Part shown: positions 43,650-54,400 of the stretch, piece after piece
How positions within the stretch are numbered: the first letter of the stretch is position 1
Layout of the letters: the number at the start of each line of letters is the position of its first letter
Assembly: GCA_958450365.1 (NCBI GenBank)
Contig: CAUEEP010000657.1
Span: forward strand, 62,001 to 126,000
DNA length: 64,000 nucleotides
From: Mesorhabditis belari
Taxonomy: Eukaryota > Nematoda > Chromadorea > Rhabditida > Rhabditidae
Direction: 5' to 3'
Position numbers and translations under genes: made by a program
The notes under the pieces: generated by a model
Databases searched by the model: none
What the model was told of the DNA's origin: nothing
What the model saw: the letters and a program-made list of their open reading frames with translations, nothing else

Positions 43650-44402
43650 AGCCGATCTCCTTCCAGCAACCGATCTCCTTCTAGCAACTGATCTCCTTCC
43701 AGCAACTGATCTCCTTCCAGCAACCGATCTTCTTCCAGCAGTCGATCTTCTTCCAGCAGTCGATCTCCTTCCAGCAACTGATCTCCTTCCAGCAACTGAT
43801 CTCCTTCCAGCAACCGATCTTCTTCCAGCAGTCGATCTTCTTCCAGCAGTCGATCTCCTTCCAGCAACTGATCTCCTTCCAGCAACCGATCTTCTTCCAG
43901 CAGTCGATCTCCTTCCAGCAACTGATCTCCTTCCAGCAACTGATCTCCTTCCAGCAACCGATCTTCTTCCAGCAGTCGATCTCCTTCCAGCAACTGATCT
44001 CCTTCCAGCAACTGATCTCCTTCCAGCAACCGATCTTCTTCCAGCAGTCGATCTCCTTCCAGCAACTGATCTCCTTCCAGCAACTGATCTCCTTCCAGCA
44101 ACCGATCTTCTTCCAGCAGTCGATCTCCTTCCAGCAACCGATCTTCTTCCAGCAGTCGATCTCCTTCCAGCAACTGATCTCCTTCCAGCAACTGATCTCC
44201 TTCCAGCAACTGATCTCCTTCCAGCAACTGATCTCCTTCCAGCAACCGATCTTCTTCCAGCAGTCGATCTCCTTCCAGCAACTGATCTCCTTCCAGCAAC
44301 TGATCCCCTTCCAGCAACCGATCTTCTTCCAGCAGTCGATCTCCTTCCAGCAACTGATCTCCTTCCAGCAACCGATCTCCTTCCAGCAACCGATCTCCTT
44401 TT
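43650..44402. repeat. 18-bp minisatellite, ~42 units, open in several frames
   Basis: Units CTCCTTCCAGCAACTGAT with two variant forms (CTTCTTCCAGCAGTCGAT, CTCCTTCCAGCAACCGAT) arranged in a higher-order pattern. Because 18 is divisible by three and the unit lacks stops, three frames stay open. On the minus strand 44489-43506 reads MKAYFKNLRALIDSQISRVR, then RRSVAG hexapeptides, then a non-repetitive tail of 48 residues (ASFWPFLEIENESGQ..., ending CSQD). I do not call it a gene. Confidence 0.9.
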
Positions 44403-44599
44403 CTCGATATCAATCTTAATCAAATCTCCTCTAACCCTGCTAATTTGAGAGTCGATTAGAGCTCTCAAATTTTTAAAATAAGCTTTCAAAGTTGAAAGTC
44501 GCGTTGTTGAAAGTTGAAAGTCGTTTTTTTGTCGTTTGAAAGTCGTCTTTTGCGAGTTAGAGCTTTAGAAAACACTTTCTCTTTGACACAAATGCTTGG

Positions 44600-45700
44600 A
44601 ATTTATTTTTTCTTGCGCCTTTTCGATTTCCAGTAAATTTTGTATACAACAACCAGAAAAAATAGTCTGAAATTTATAAAAATTTCACTAAAAAGAGCAA
44701 AATTGATGAGATTCAGCTTTTTCAAAGACAAAACTCTTTTCTCAGTGTAAACCAATCATTCTCGTGGCTCCAGAAATTGATCTGGAATGCACAGAAGGTG
44801 CAGAGAAATTTTCGAAGCTGTCAGACGAAAATGGAAATTTTTTTGATGAACGAATTTGACATTCGACCCAAAATCAAAAATTGGCTCGAAAATCAAGAAA
44901 TCATCGAAATCTCGTCAAGAATCGTTTCCCTGCCTTTTCCACAGCCTCAAGGCAAGGCAAGGCATTCATTTGGCTCTCTTTTCCTCCTTTTTTCTCCTCT
45001 CCTTCCTCACCCCCATGTAGGTTGGAGGTATCGACCGATCGCCTCCTCTTTCCCATCGACCAGTCCGCTTTTCAGACTGTTCCACTCATTTTTTGCCAAT
45101 CCTGGATGTCACACTTTGCGAAAAATTTGCTAAAATCGAGCTATCATTGATTTGGCACTGATTGCTTTCCAAAAATTTTCACTCAACCGTTTTGTGCGGA
45201 AAAGTTTAGAGAGTTGTCGGCTTTTTTTCGTTTTTTGGCAATCCTGGAGCGCACACTTGAATTTAAAATGGAAAATCTGACGTTTAAAGTCAATTTCAAT
45301 TTTTAGCTAAATTCGAAAAAAAAAAAAAATTTTTTTTAATTTTTTCCAAATTTTTTTTCTCAAATTTTCCAAATTCCCCATTTTTTGAAAATTAATTTTT
45401 TTGGTTTTCTTTGATTTTTTTGATTTTCTTTTGATTTCTTTTGATTTTAAAAGATTCCTTTGTGAATTGTTTACTAAAATGCTCGAAAATCGACCGTTCA
45501 ATAACGAGCAAATTGGAGGAAAACCAGTTTTCCGTTTTCGTGTCCTAAATTGGAACATAGAGTTGTCAGATTGACAAAAGAACGGTTTATTTGCCCAAAT
45601 TGGAGCGCAGCACAGCTTTTAAGCAAGTTTATTCGGTTAAAAATCGAATTTTAATTTTTTTGCTTTAAACCTCGGTTCATTTACCCAACTTTAAATCATT
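44600..45700. other. Spacer with poly-A/T and two motif copies
   Basis: No supported gene. Motif copies (reverse) are at 44782, 45102 and 45244; the last two are 142 bp apart in sequence that is otherwise not repeated. Long homopolymer A and T runs are at 45,308-45,360. Confidence 0.5.
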
Positions 45701-46560
45701 TTTAACTGATGACCTTAAAAAGAGTCAAATTTGATGCTGTGATGTCCAGGATTCGTTTTCCCGAAGAAATCGAATCAATCTTGATCACCCATCCTTGAGA
45801 AAACAGCCCGGTTTAGTTACGCAACTTGGGGCCTTGTTAACTTTGCTTTGTTATTTTGTTATTGTTAGCTGTTAGCCTCAAAAATGGTCAAATTTGATGC
45901 GGTGACGTCCAGGATTAGTTTTCCCCCAATAATCGAGCCAATCTAGAAAACCCAGCTCCAAGAAATCCATCCGGTTCAGTTACGCAACTTGGGGACTTTA
46001 TCTTTGTTAGCTGTTAGCCTCAAAAACAGCAAAATGGCTTGTGTGCCATCCAGGATTCGTTTTCCCGAAGAAATCAAACCAATCTTGACCACCCATCCTT
46101 GAGAAAACGGTCCGGTTTAGTTACGCAACTTGGACTTTTTTAATTTTTATTTCTGTGACCCCAGATCATTGATAATCTCTGTTGTGACATCCAGGATTTA
46201 GTTTTCCGAGGTTTTCGAATCAATTTGGAAACCCAGATCCAAGAAATCCCGCTGGTTCAGTTACGCAACTTGAACTTTTCTATTTTTTATTTCTGTGACC
46301 CCAAATCATTGAAAATCTCTGTTGTGACATCCAGGATTTAGTTTTCCGAGGTTTTCGAATCAATTTAGAAACCCAGATCCAAGAAATCCCGCTGGTTCAG
46401 TTACGCAACTTGGGAACTTTTTCTCTGTTAGCTATTAATCTCAAAAACAGCAGAATTGCTTGTGTGCCATCCAGAATTCGTTTTCCCGAAGAAATCGAAT
46501 CAATCTTGATCACCGATCTAGGAGAAAATAGCCCGGTTTAGTTACGCAACCACCGCCAGA
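45700..46560. repeat. 141-bp-spaced motif array
   Basis: Motif at 45739, 45902, 46043, 46184, 46324 and 46464. The last five are spaced 140-141 bp. Each is followed after about 60 bp by CCGGTTTAGTTACGCAAC or CTGGTTCAGTTACGCAAC. Units are related to those at 40.4-41.0 kb. Confidence 0.85.
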
Positions 46561-47390
46561 CGAAAATAAACAATTAATAATTCATTATCCCCATTTTCCC
46601 CATTTTCTCATTATTTCTTTTCTATTTTGGCTAATCTACGGCTAATAATTTCCCTAAATCGGCAAATTTTAATTGTTTTCTTCGGGAATTTCTTGTTTTC
46701 TTCCTTTTTTTCACCTGTCAGTCTTGTTCTTGCCAAAATTTTATCGAAAATTTTTTCAAATCCATTTTCAATCGAAAATTTTCACTCCAATCTCTGCTGT
46801 GACATCCAGAACTTTCAAAAAGCTTGAAAATTTTCAAAGTTTAACCTTAAATTTGCAAGATTTAAGCGTCAACTCAAAATTTTACTTAATCAAGTCAATT
46901 TCGATTAGAAAACTGGATGTTTGAAGGTTTTTCTTGAGTTTTTTTCGCTTTTTGGATATCATGCTTTCTTTTTTAGCTTTTAGATTACATTTTTGAGTTC
47001 TTTTTTCGATTTTCTACTATTTTTCTCTCATTTCTTCCGGTGTTCTCTCAACTATACACTTTTTTTGACGAATCTTTCCTCAATTCTTTTTCCAATTCAT
47101 TTCTTTTTCTTTTTTTTAGCCTTTTTTGAGCTTTTTTGAGCTTTTTTGAGCTTTTTGTGGTCATTTTTTTAAGCTAAACAATTAAAATTATTATTGGAAC
47201 CATCTTGGAGCCAGACTGGAACCATATTGGAACCATTTATAGAACCAGATGTAGAACCAGATGTAGAACCATATTGGAGCCAAATTGCAGCCAGATTGGA
47301 ACCATATTATCAATGGATCATTCGGTTCAACCAACTAGAGAACTGAGAAAACTATTCTAGCTTAATCGTTGCCTTAAATACTGAAATTAG
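46561..47390. other. AT-rich spacer
   Basis: TTTTTTGAGC and GGAACCATATTGGA short repeats (47,125-47,160 and 47,205-47,300), and one motif copy at 46799. No supported gene. Confidence 0.5.
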
Positions 47391-48320
47391 ATGTTGTGAC
47401 ATCCAGGATTCGTTTTGCTGAAATTTTCGAATCAATCTAGAAAACCTAAACCATAGAAATCCCTCCGGTTCAGTTACGCAACTCGGACTTTTTTAGTTTT
47501 TATTTCTGTGACCCCAGATCATTGAAAATTGCTGCTGTGACATCCAGGACTTAGTTTCCCGAGGTTTTCGAATCAATCTAGAAAACCTAGACCATAGAAA
47601 TCCATCCGGTTCAGTTACGCAACTTGGGGACTTTATCTTTGTTAGCTGTTAGCCTCAAAAACAGTCAATTGGCTTGTGTGCCGTCCAGGATTCATTTCCC
47701 CGAAGAAATCAAACCAATCTTGACCACCCATCTTTGAGAAAACGGTCCGGTTTAGTTACGCAACTCGGACCTTTTTAGTTTCTTTTCTGTGACCCCAAAT
47801 AATTGAAAATCGCTGTTGTGACATCCAGGATTTAGTTTTCCGAGGTTTTCGAATCAATTTGGAAACCCAGATCCAAGAAATCCCTCTGGTTTAGTTACGC
47901 AACTTGGGGACTTTTTCTCTGTTAGCTGTTAATCTCAATAACAGCAAAATGGCTTGTGTGCCATCCAGAATTCGTTTTCCCGAAGAAATCGAATCAATCT
48001 TGATCACCCATCCTTGAGAAAACGGTCCGGTTTAGTTACGCAACTTGGACTTATTCTATTTTCTTTTCTGTGACCCCAAATCATTGAAAATCGCTGTTGT
48101 GACATCCAGGATTTAGTTTTCCGAGGTTTTCGAGTCAATTTGGAAACCCAGATCCAAGAAATCCCCCCGGTTCAGTTACGCAACTTGGGGACTTTATCTT
48201 TGTTAGCTGTTAGCCTCAAAAACAGTCAAATTTGATGTTGTGCCATCCAGGATTCGCTTTCCCAAAGAAATCAAACCAATCTTGACCACCCATCTCTGAG
48301 AAAACGGTCCGGTTTCTGAT
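47390..48320. repeat. 141-bp-spaced motif array
   Basis: Motif at 47396, 47537, 47678, 47818, 47958, 48099 and 48240: seven copies, every gap 140-141 bp. The units belong to two alternating sequence types, each with the partner motif ~60 bp after the first. Confidence 0.85.
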
Positions 48321-48739
48321 TCTGATTTTTGGCTTTTCACTTATCAAGTAAAAACTTGGTTTTTTGAGGAAAACTTGAGTACACTTGTTCCTTTTTTGCC
48401 TAGCTAAGGCCCTTTTCCCCCAGTTAAGGCCCAGTTAAGGCCCTTTTTAGTCTATTGTTTACCCAAGGCTGACCAGTGACCCAAAAAGCTAAAAAGTACC
48501 TTTTTCTAAAAAAACACTACAAGATCTCAAGTTACCGAGAAATTTCGTCTCAAATTTCCCCAACAACGAACGCAAATTGGTTCTCAAAATTCTTGGAGTA
48601 ATAAAATGCCCCTAATTTCCCAATTTCAGCAAAAAAAACTTTAATTTACAGCTTTCAGCTTTACTTTTTTTTCCAAAATTTCCCTTGGAGCTTGTTTTAG
48701 ATTTTTTTGTGACTGAAACTTTCAATTTTGATTTAAAAA

Positions 48740-49400
48740 TAGTGAATCCTGGCAGGCACACAGCAATTCGGTCATTCCAGGTTTTTTGTTTTGTCTAAAA
48801 AAAAGTTTCAAAAGTGCGTAACTAAACCGGAAGCCATTCCCAGGTCTAGAATAGTGCTAGATCGAAAACAAAAGTGTCAATCAGCTATCTGGAAGTCACA
48901 GGACAAATAGAGCAATCTGTTTTCTTCAATGCTTTCAAGAAATCAAGTACTTCATTTAGTGCGTAACTAAACCGGAAGTCAACCCAGCTATTTCTAGCTC
49001 TAGAATAGTGCTAGATCCAAAACAAAAGCGTCAATCAGCTATCTGGAAGGCACGGGGCGAATAGAGCAATCTGTTTTGTCCAATGCTTTCAAAGAAATCA
49101 AGTACTCCATTTAGTGCGTAACTGAACCGGTGACCATACTCAGCTCTAGGTTAGTGCTAGATCAAAAACAAAAGCGTCAATCAGCTATCTGGAAGTCACA
49201 GGAAAAAATAGCAATCTGTTTTGTTCAAATGCTTTCAAAAAAATCAAACACTTCATTTAGTGCGTAACTAAACCGAAAGTCAACCCAGCCATACCCAGCT
49301 CTAGAATAGTGCTAGATCCAAAACAAAGCGTCAATCAACTATCTGGAAGTCACAGGACAAATAGAGCAATCAATTAAGGCTATAACAATTGTTGGTCTCA
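48740..49400. repeat. ~150-bp motif array
   Basis: Units share GTGCGTAACTAAACCGGAAG and TCAATCAGCTATCTGGAAG. The motif (reverse) is at 48889, 49043, 49189 and 49343 (spacing 146-154), each following the reverse partner motif. Confidence 0.85.
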
Positions 49401-49499
49401 GCCTGGTGTCTCAGCCAGGTCCACGTTTTGAGTTTGGCCCTTTATCCAGCCCCTGTTTCGACTTGAGACAATCTAAAGCTCATTTAATGCCCATCTGGA

Positions 49500-49820
49500 G
49501 AGCACACAAAAACTAGAAGCAGTCCATTTTTTGCTGTGACTCATTGTTGGTCTGTGCACTGTCCTGTTGGGTTCTGTCCGGGTCCTGTCCAGGTCCTTTT
49601 CCCCCTTCCGAACAATTCTGGATCCACCTCTCCCGTTTCCCTTTCTCTTCTGGACATCACCCTGTGTTCTGACTTTGTTTGTTCTCCTCTTTTCCATTTC
49701 TTTTCCCAGGACACCTCGAGGCCGATTCACCGAGGTGAATCCATTGTCTCTTGTCTTGTCGAAAAAGACCATCCAGCGACCAAATCCCGGCTCGAATTCG
49801 ATGAGACGGCTTTAATTTAA
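49500..49820 (+). CDS. Candidate terminal exon of an unidentified gene
   Basis: A strong acceptor TTCTTTTCCCAG precedes 49710, after which two frames stay open to stops at 49815 (TPRGRFTEVNPLSLVLSKKT ... SMRRL) or 49820 (DTSRPIHRGESIVSCLVEKD ... DETALI). Base composition is higher in GC and codon-like compared with the spacer. The upstream pyrimidine-rich 49,560-49,700 is normal for a strong acceptor. No phase-matched upstream exon was found, so this stays tentative. Confidence 0.2.
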   Translation, partial: EHTKTRSSPFFAVTHCWSVHCPVGFCPGPVQVLFPLPNNSGSTSPVSLSLLDITLCSDFVCSPLFHFFSQDTSRPIHRGESIVSCLVEKDHPATKSRLEFDETALI

Positions 49821-49929
49821 CCGCACTACAAAGATTCCGCTCATTTTTGAGTCGTTTAACATCATTTTCTTTTCACCATTTTCATTTTCACAGCTACCTA
49901 ATTTAACTGATCATTTTTCTCGGAAAGCC

Positions 49930-51280
49930 AAGTAAATTTAAAGCATTATTGAGCGATTTTTATGCTAGCTGGATGTCACTTTATTTGATTTTAAAACATT
50001 TGAAGCCTAAAGAAGATTTTGGTGAGAGTCGAATAGTTGCGTAATTGAACCGGCCGGTTTTCCGAGCTAGCAAGCATGCTAGAAGCATAATTCAGCGATT
50101 TTCATTCAAGCTGGATGTCACTTTATCTAATTTTAAAACATTTGAGAGGTAAGGGGGTTTTGGTAAAAGTTGACTAGTTGCGTAATTGAACCGGCCGGTT
50201 TTCTGAGCGAGCAAGCAAGCTAGAAGCATCATTTAACAATTTTCATCCAAGCTGGATATCACTTTATCTAATTTTAAAAGATTTGAAGCCTAACGACGAT
50301 TTTAGTGAAAGTTGACTAGTTGCGTAATTGAACCGACCAGTTTTCCAAGCGAGCAAGCGAGCTAGAAGCATCATTTAACAATTTTCATCCAAGCTGGATA
50401 TCACTCTATCTAATTTTAAAAGATTTGAAGGCTAAAAAAAATTTTGGTGACAGTCGAATAGCTGCGTAATTGAACCGACCAGTTTTCCAAGCGAGCAAGC
50501 AAGCCGGCAGCATAACTCAACAATTTTTATCCAAGCTGGATGTCACTTTAACCAAATCAGAATTGATGAGGCGTTAAAATTTGATTTTAAAATCTTGACT
50601 TAAATGGCTTTTGTAGTTTCTCGTACTTTTTTTATAAATCAGCCTATTCTTATCTTCTTTTTCATTTCATTGCTCTTGTTTTCGCAATTCGTTTATTTCA
50701 AAACACTTCTGCTAGATCACTGGGTTATTGAGCCGATCTTCGTTTAAATAGTTGCGTAATTGAACCGGCTGCTTTTCTGAGCGAGCAAGCAAGCTGGAAG
50801 CATAATTTAGTGATTTTTATCCAAGCTGGATATCACTTTATCTAATTTTAAAACATTTGAAGGCTAAAAAGGATTTTAGTGAAAGTTGACTAGTTGCGTA
50901 ATTGAACCGGCTGCTTTTCTGAGCGAGCAAGCAAGCTGGAAGCATAATTTAGTGATTTTCATCCAAGCTGGATATCACTTTATCTAATTTTAAAAGATTT
51001 GAAGCCTAACGACGATTTTAGTGAAAGTTGACTAGTTGCGTAATTGAACCGGCCGGTTTTCTGAGCGAGCAAGCAAGCTAGAAGCATAATTTAGCGATTT
51101 TCATTCAAGCTGGATATCACGTTATCTAATTTGAAAAGATTTGAGGGCTAAAAAGGATTTTGGTGACAGTCGAATAGTTGTGTAATTGAACCAACCAGTT
51201 TTCTGAGCGAGCAAGCAAGCTAGAAGCATAATTTAATAATTTTCATTCAAGCTGGATGTCACTTTAACCAAATCCAGTTC
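49930..51280. repeat. 142-bp-spaced motif array upstream of chtl-1
   Basis: Nine units, each with reverse partner TTGCGTAATTGAACCGG, then GAGCGAGCAAGCAAGC, then CTGGATGTCAC or CTGGATATCAC at 49969, 50111, 50252, 50393, 50536, 50826, 50968, 51109 and 51252 (spacing 141-143 except one gap of about two units). The same units reappear in chtl-1 introns at 53.4-54.1 and 57.2-57.4 kb. Confidence 0.9.
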
Positions 51281-51459
51281 AGCATCGAGCCAAAATTTGG
51301 TTTTAAAATTTTTATATATTCGAACTTTTTCTCATTTACTATCTCCATTTTCGTGTTTTTTCTCCGCCACGTCATTTCTCTTTTTTTTTGCTTTACCTTT
51401 TGTTTGTAACCGAATCGCGTCACGTTAAGCTTTTCCTTTTCATTCAGTCCCTGGAAACA

Positions 51460-54400
51460 ATGGTGCGCCGTGTGCACCCGTCTGCTCCGCCGGTCGAGCT
51501 GTACTCGAGCGATTTCCACCATCATCCACCATCGAATCACCGTCCCGATCACCATTTCCCGAATCCTGGACCTCACTCTCCTCCCCCGTCCTACCCGGGA
51601 TCGATTATGGTCACTCATGGGCGAACGCATTTTGTCCAGGACCACGACTCGATCTACAACGAGATCAGCGACGGCGAGAATGACGGAATCGCGGACGAGC
51701 AGGGGATTATCCCAGTCATTACGCCAGATCGAGCGGCAAGATTCAACCCAAAAACGATAAACCCAAAGAAACGGCATAAACGAAGAAAATCGAATCCGAT
51801 GTACTACACGAAAAGGTATCCTAAGGAATTTAGTGATTCAAATTTGCTAAAATGAAATATTCTGTCATTTTCGAGTGTTCTGGAAGTCACACTAGCTATT
51901 CGATGAGTAAAATTGGAGATTTTCGAAATTTCTAGAAGTTGGTGGTTTACGAAAAGGTTCCCTCAAACTTTAGTCATTCAATTTTGCTAAAATGAAATAT
52001 TCTTTCATTTTCGAGTGTTCTGGAAGTCACTCTAGCTATTCAATAGATAAAATTGAGGATTTTTGAAATTTCTAGAAGTTGGTGGTTTACGAAAAGATAC
52101 CCTGAGGTTTTTAGTTGTCCAATTTTGCTAAAATGAAATTTTCTGAGATTTTTGGGCATTCTGGAGGTCACCCTAACTATTCGATAGGTAAAAATGAAGA
52201 TTTTCGAAATTCCTTGAAGTTGGTGATTTACGAAAAGGTATCCTAAGGAATTTAGTTATTCAATTTTGCTAAATTGAAATATTCTTTCATTTTCGAGTGT
52301 TCTGGAAGTCACACTAACTATTCGATGAGTAAAATTGGAGATTTTTGAAATTTCTAGAAGTTGGTGGTTTACGAAAAGGTATCCTAAGGAATTTGGTTGT
52401 TCAAATTTGCTAAAATGAAATATTCTTTCATTTTCGAGTGTCCTGGAAGTCACACTAGCTATTCAATATATAAGCGTAACAAAATTAGCAAAATTTAAAA
52501 ATTCAGACAAAATGTCAGAGTTGAGTCAGAATTAAAATAAAATTGAGCTTTTTCGCCAAAGCCTTTTTAGCCAATCGATTAGTTTTTTGACTAATTCTAA
52601 AGCACAGACCTTTTCTAGTCAAATTCCTTTCAGGGGCTGCACCGATGTGGCCTGCTGTTTCCTCTTCACGCTTTTCATCGGCGGCTGGGCGTTCATCGCA
52701 GTGTTCGGTGAGTTTTTTGGTTAACCAAAAAAGAAAAACCGTAAACAAATCAACTTTTTGTGCGATCTGGAAGTCACAGAACATTTCCAGAATAAAAATT
52801 TTCGATTCTTTGTGCTTTTTAGGTTTTATGTTCGGCAATCCGGAGCGTCTCATTCACCCGGTTGACTCGCTAGGCCGACGGTGTGGTTTTAATCGAAAAG
52901 GCGGCTACGATTTGACGTGAGTGGCTGCTGTGCGCTCCAGCTTAAAGCTTTTTTGTATTTTTAGCTTTCTAATTACAAAGTAACCAATTCTACATTGTCA
53001 GAATTGTCAAAAATCACTTCAAAATTCCAGTTCAAAGCCGTATCTCTTCTTCTTCGATCTCACAACTTGCATTTCGTACTCAACTCTGCTAGCTGGATGT
53101 CAGACTCCACAAGTAAGCTTTAAAAAAGGGACACTTATCAATGGGAAATTTTTTTGAGTTGCGTAACTAAACCGGTTTTAGGTTTGCGTCTCGCAATGTC
53201 CGACCGCTGTCTTTTCCTATCTCGAGCTACAACAATATGGCGATGGATCGAATGCTTTTATTGCGAATGTACAGCAGAAAATGATTTGTCAGGATACGTT
53301 TGACAAAGCGACCCTTGTTTCTTACAATTTGGTGAAAGCGGCTGTGAATAATGGAAGCTGTGCGAAATACACAATTCCGTCAGCACCGGGTTAGTTTTTT
53401 TAATCGATAACGGCATCTTGGAAGGCACCAGGAAGAAACTGAGCGTTTGAGAGTTAATTGGGAATTTTGGTGAGAGTTGAATAGTTGCGTAATTGAACCG
53501 GCCGGTTTTCTGAGCGAGCAAGCAGGCTAGAAGCATGATTTAGCGATTTCTCTTTAAGCTGGATGTCACTTTATCTAATTTTAAAGCATTTGAGGGCTAA
53601 AGAGGATTTTGGTGACAGTCGAATAGTCGCGTAATTGAACCGACCGGTTTTCTGAGCGAGCAAGCAAGCTGGCAGCTTAATTTAGCGATTTCTCTTCAAG
53701 CTGGATGTCACTCTATCTAATTTTAAAGCATTTGAGGGCTAAAAAGGATTTTGGTGAAAGTTGCATAGTTGCGTAATTGAACCGGCCAGTTTTCTGGGAG
53801 AGCAAGCAAGCTGGAAGCATAATTCAGCGATTTCCCTTCAAGCTGGATATCACGTTATCTAATTTGAAAACATTTGAGAGCTAAAGGGGATTTTGGTAAA
53901 AGTCGAATAGTTGCGTAATTGAACCGATCAGTTTTCCAAGCGATCAAGCAAGCTGGAAGCCATACTTAACAATTTTCATCCAAACTGGATGTCACTCTAT
54001 CTAATTTGAAAACATTTGAAGCCTAACGACGATTTTAGTGAAAGTCGAATAGCTGAGTAATTGAACCGGCCAGTTTTCTGAGCGAGTAAGCAAGCTGGCA
54101 GCATAACTCAACAATTTTCATCGAAACTGGATATCACTTTACTCAATTCCAGTATTGGGTCGCTGCTTGCCGCAATTTTTGATCGGTGCCGTGAACTCCC
54201 TGAACGACCTCCAGTCAGCAAATGGAAGCCTCTCTCAACTCATCAATCAATTCGGCAATGACGGTGGCTCAATTCCAAACGCGACTTTGCTAAACGACAC
54301 CGGAAAGTATGGTTTATCAGTTTTAAATTCGCATTTAAATTTGAATTCAGTATTGTCGGGAATTTGGTGGGCTCTGAGGGAGTGCTGACAAAAATCGCGG

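Noticed and set aside
43650..44402. CRISPR-like array
   Set aside because: 18-bp units are contiguous with no unique spacers, in a eukaryotic intron-rich region; it is a minisatellite. The 141-bp arrays likewise have no spacer structure.
51259..51777. 172-codon minus-strand frame
   Set aside because: Antisense shadow of chtl-1 exon 1 and the preceding spacer; no domain and no minus-strand splice signals.
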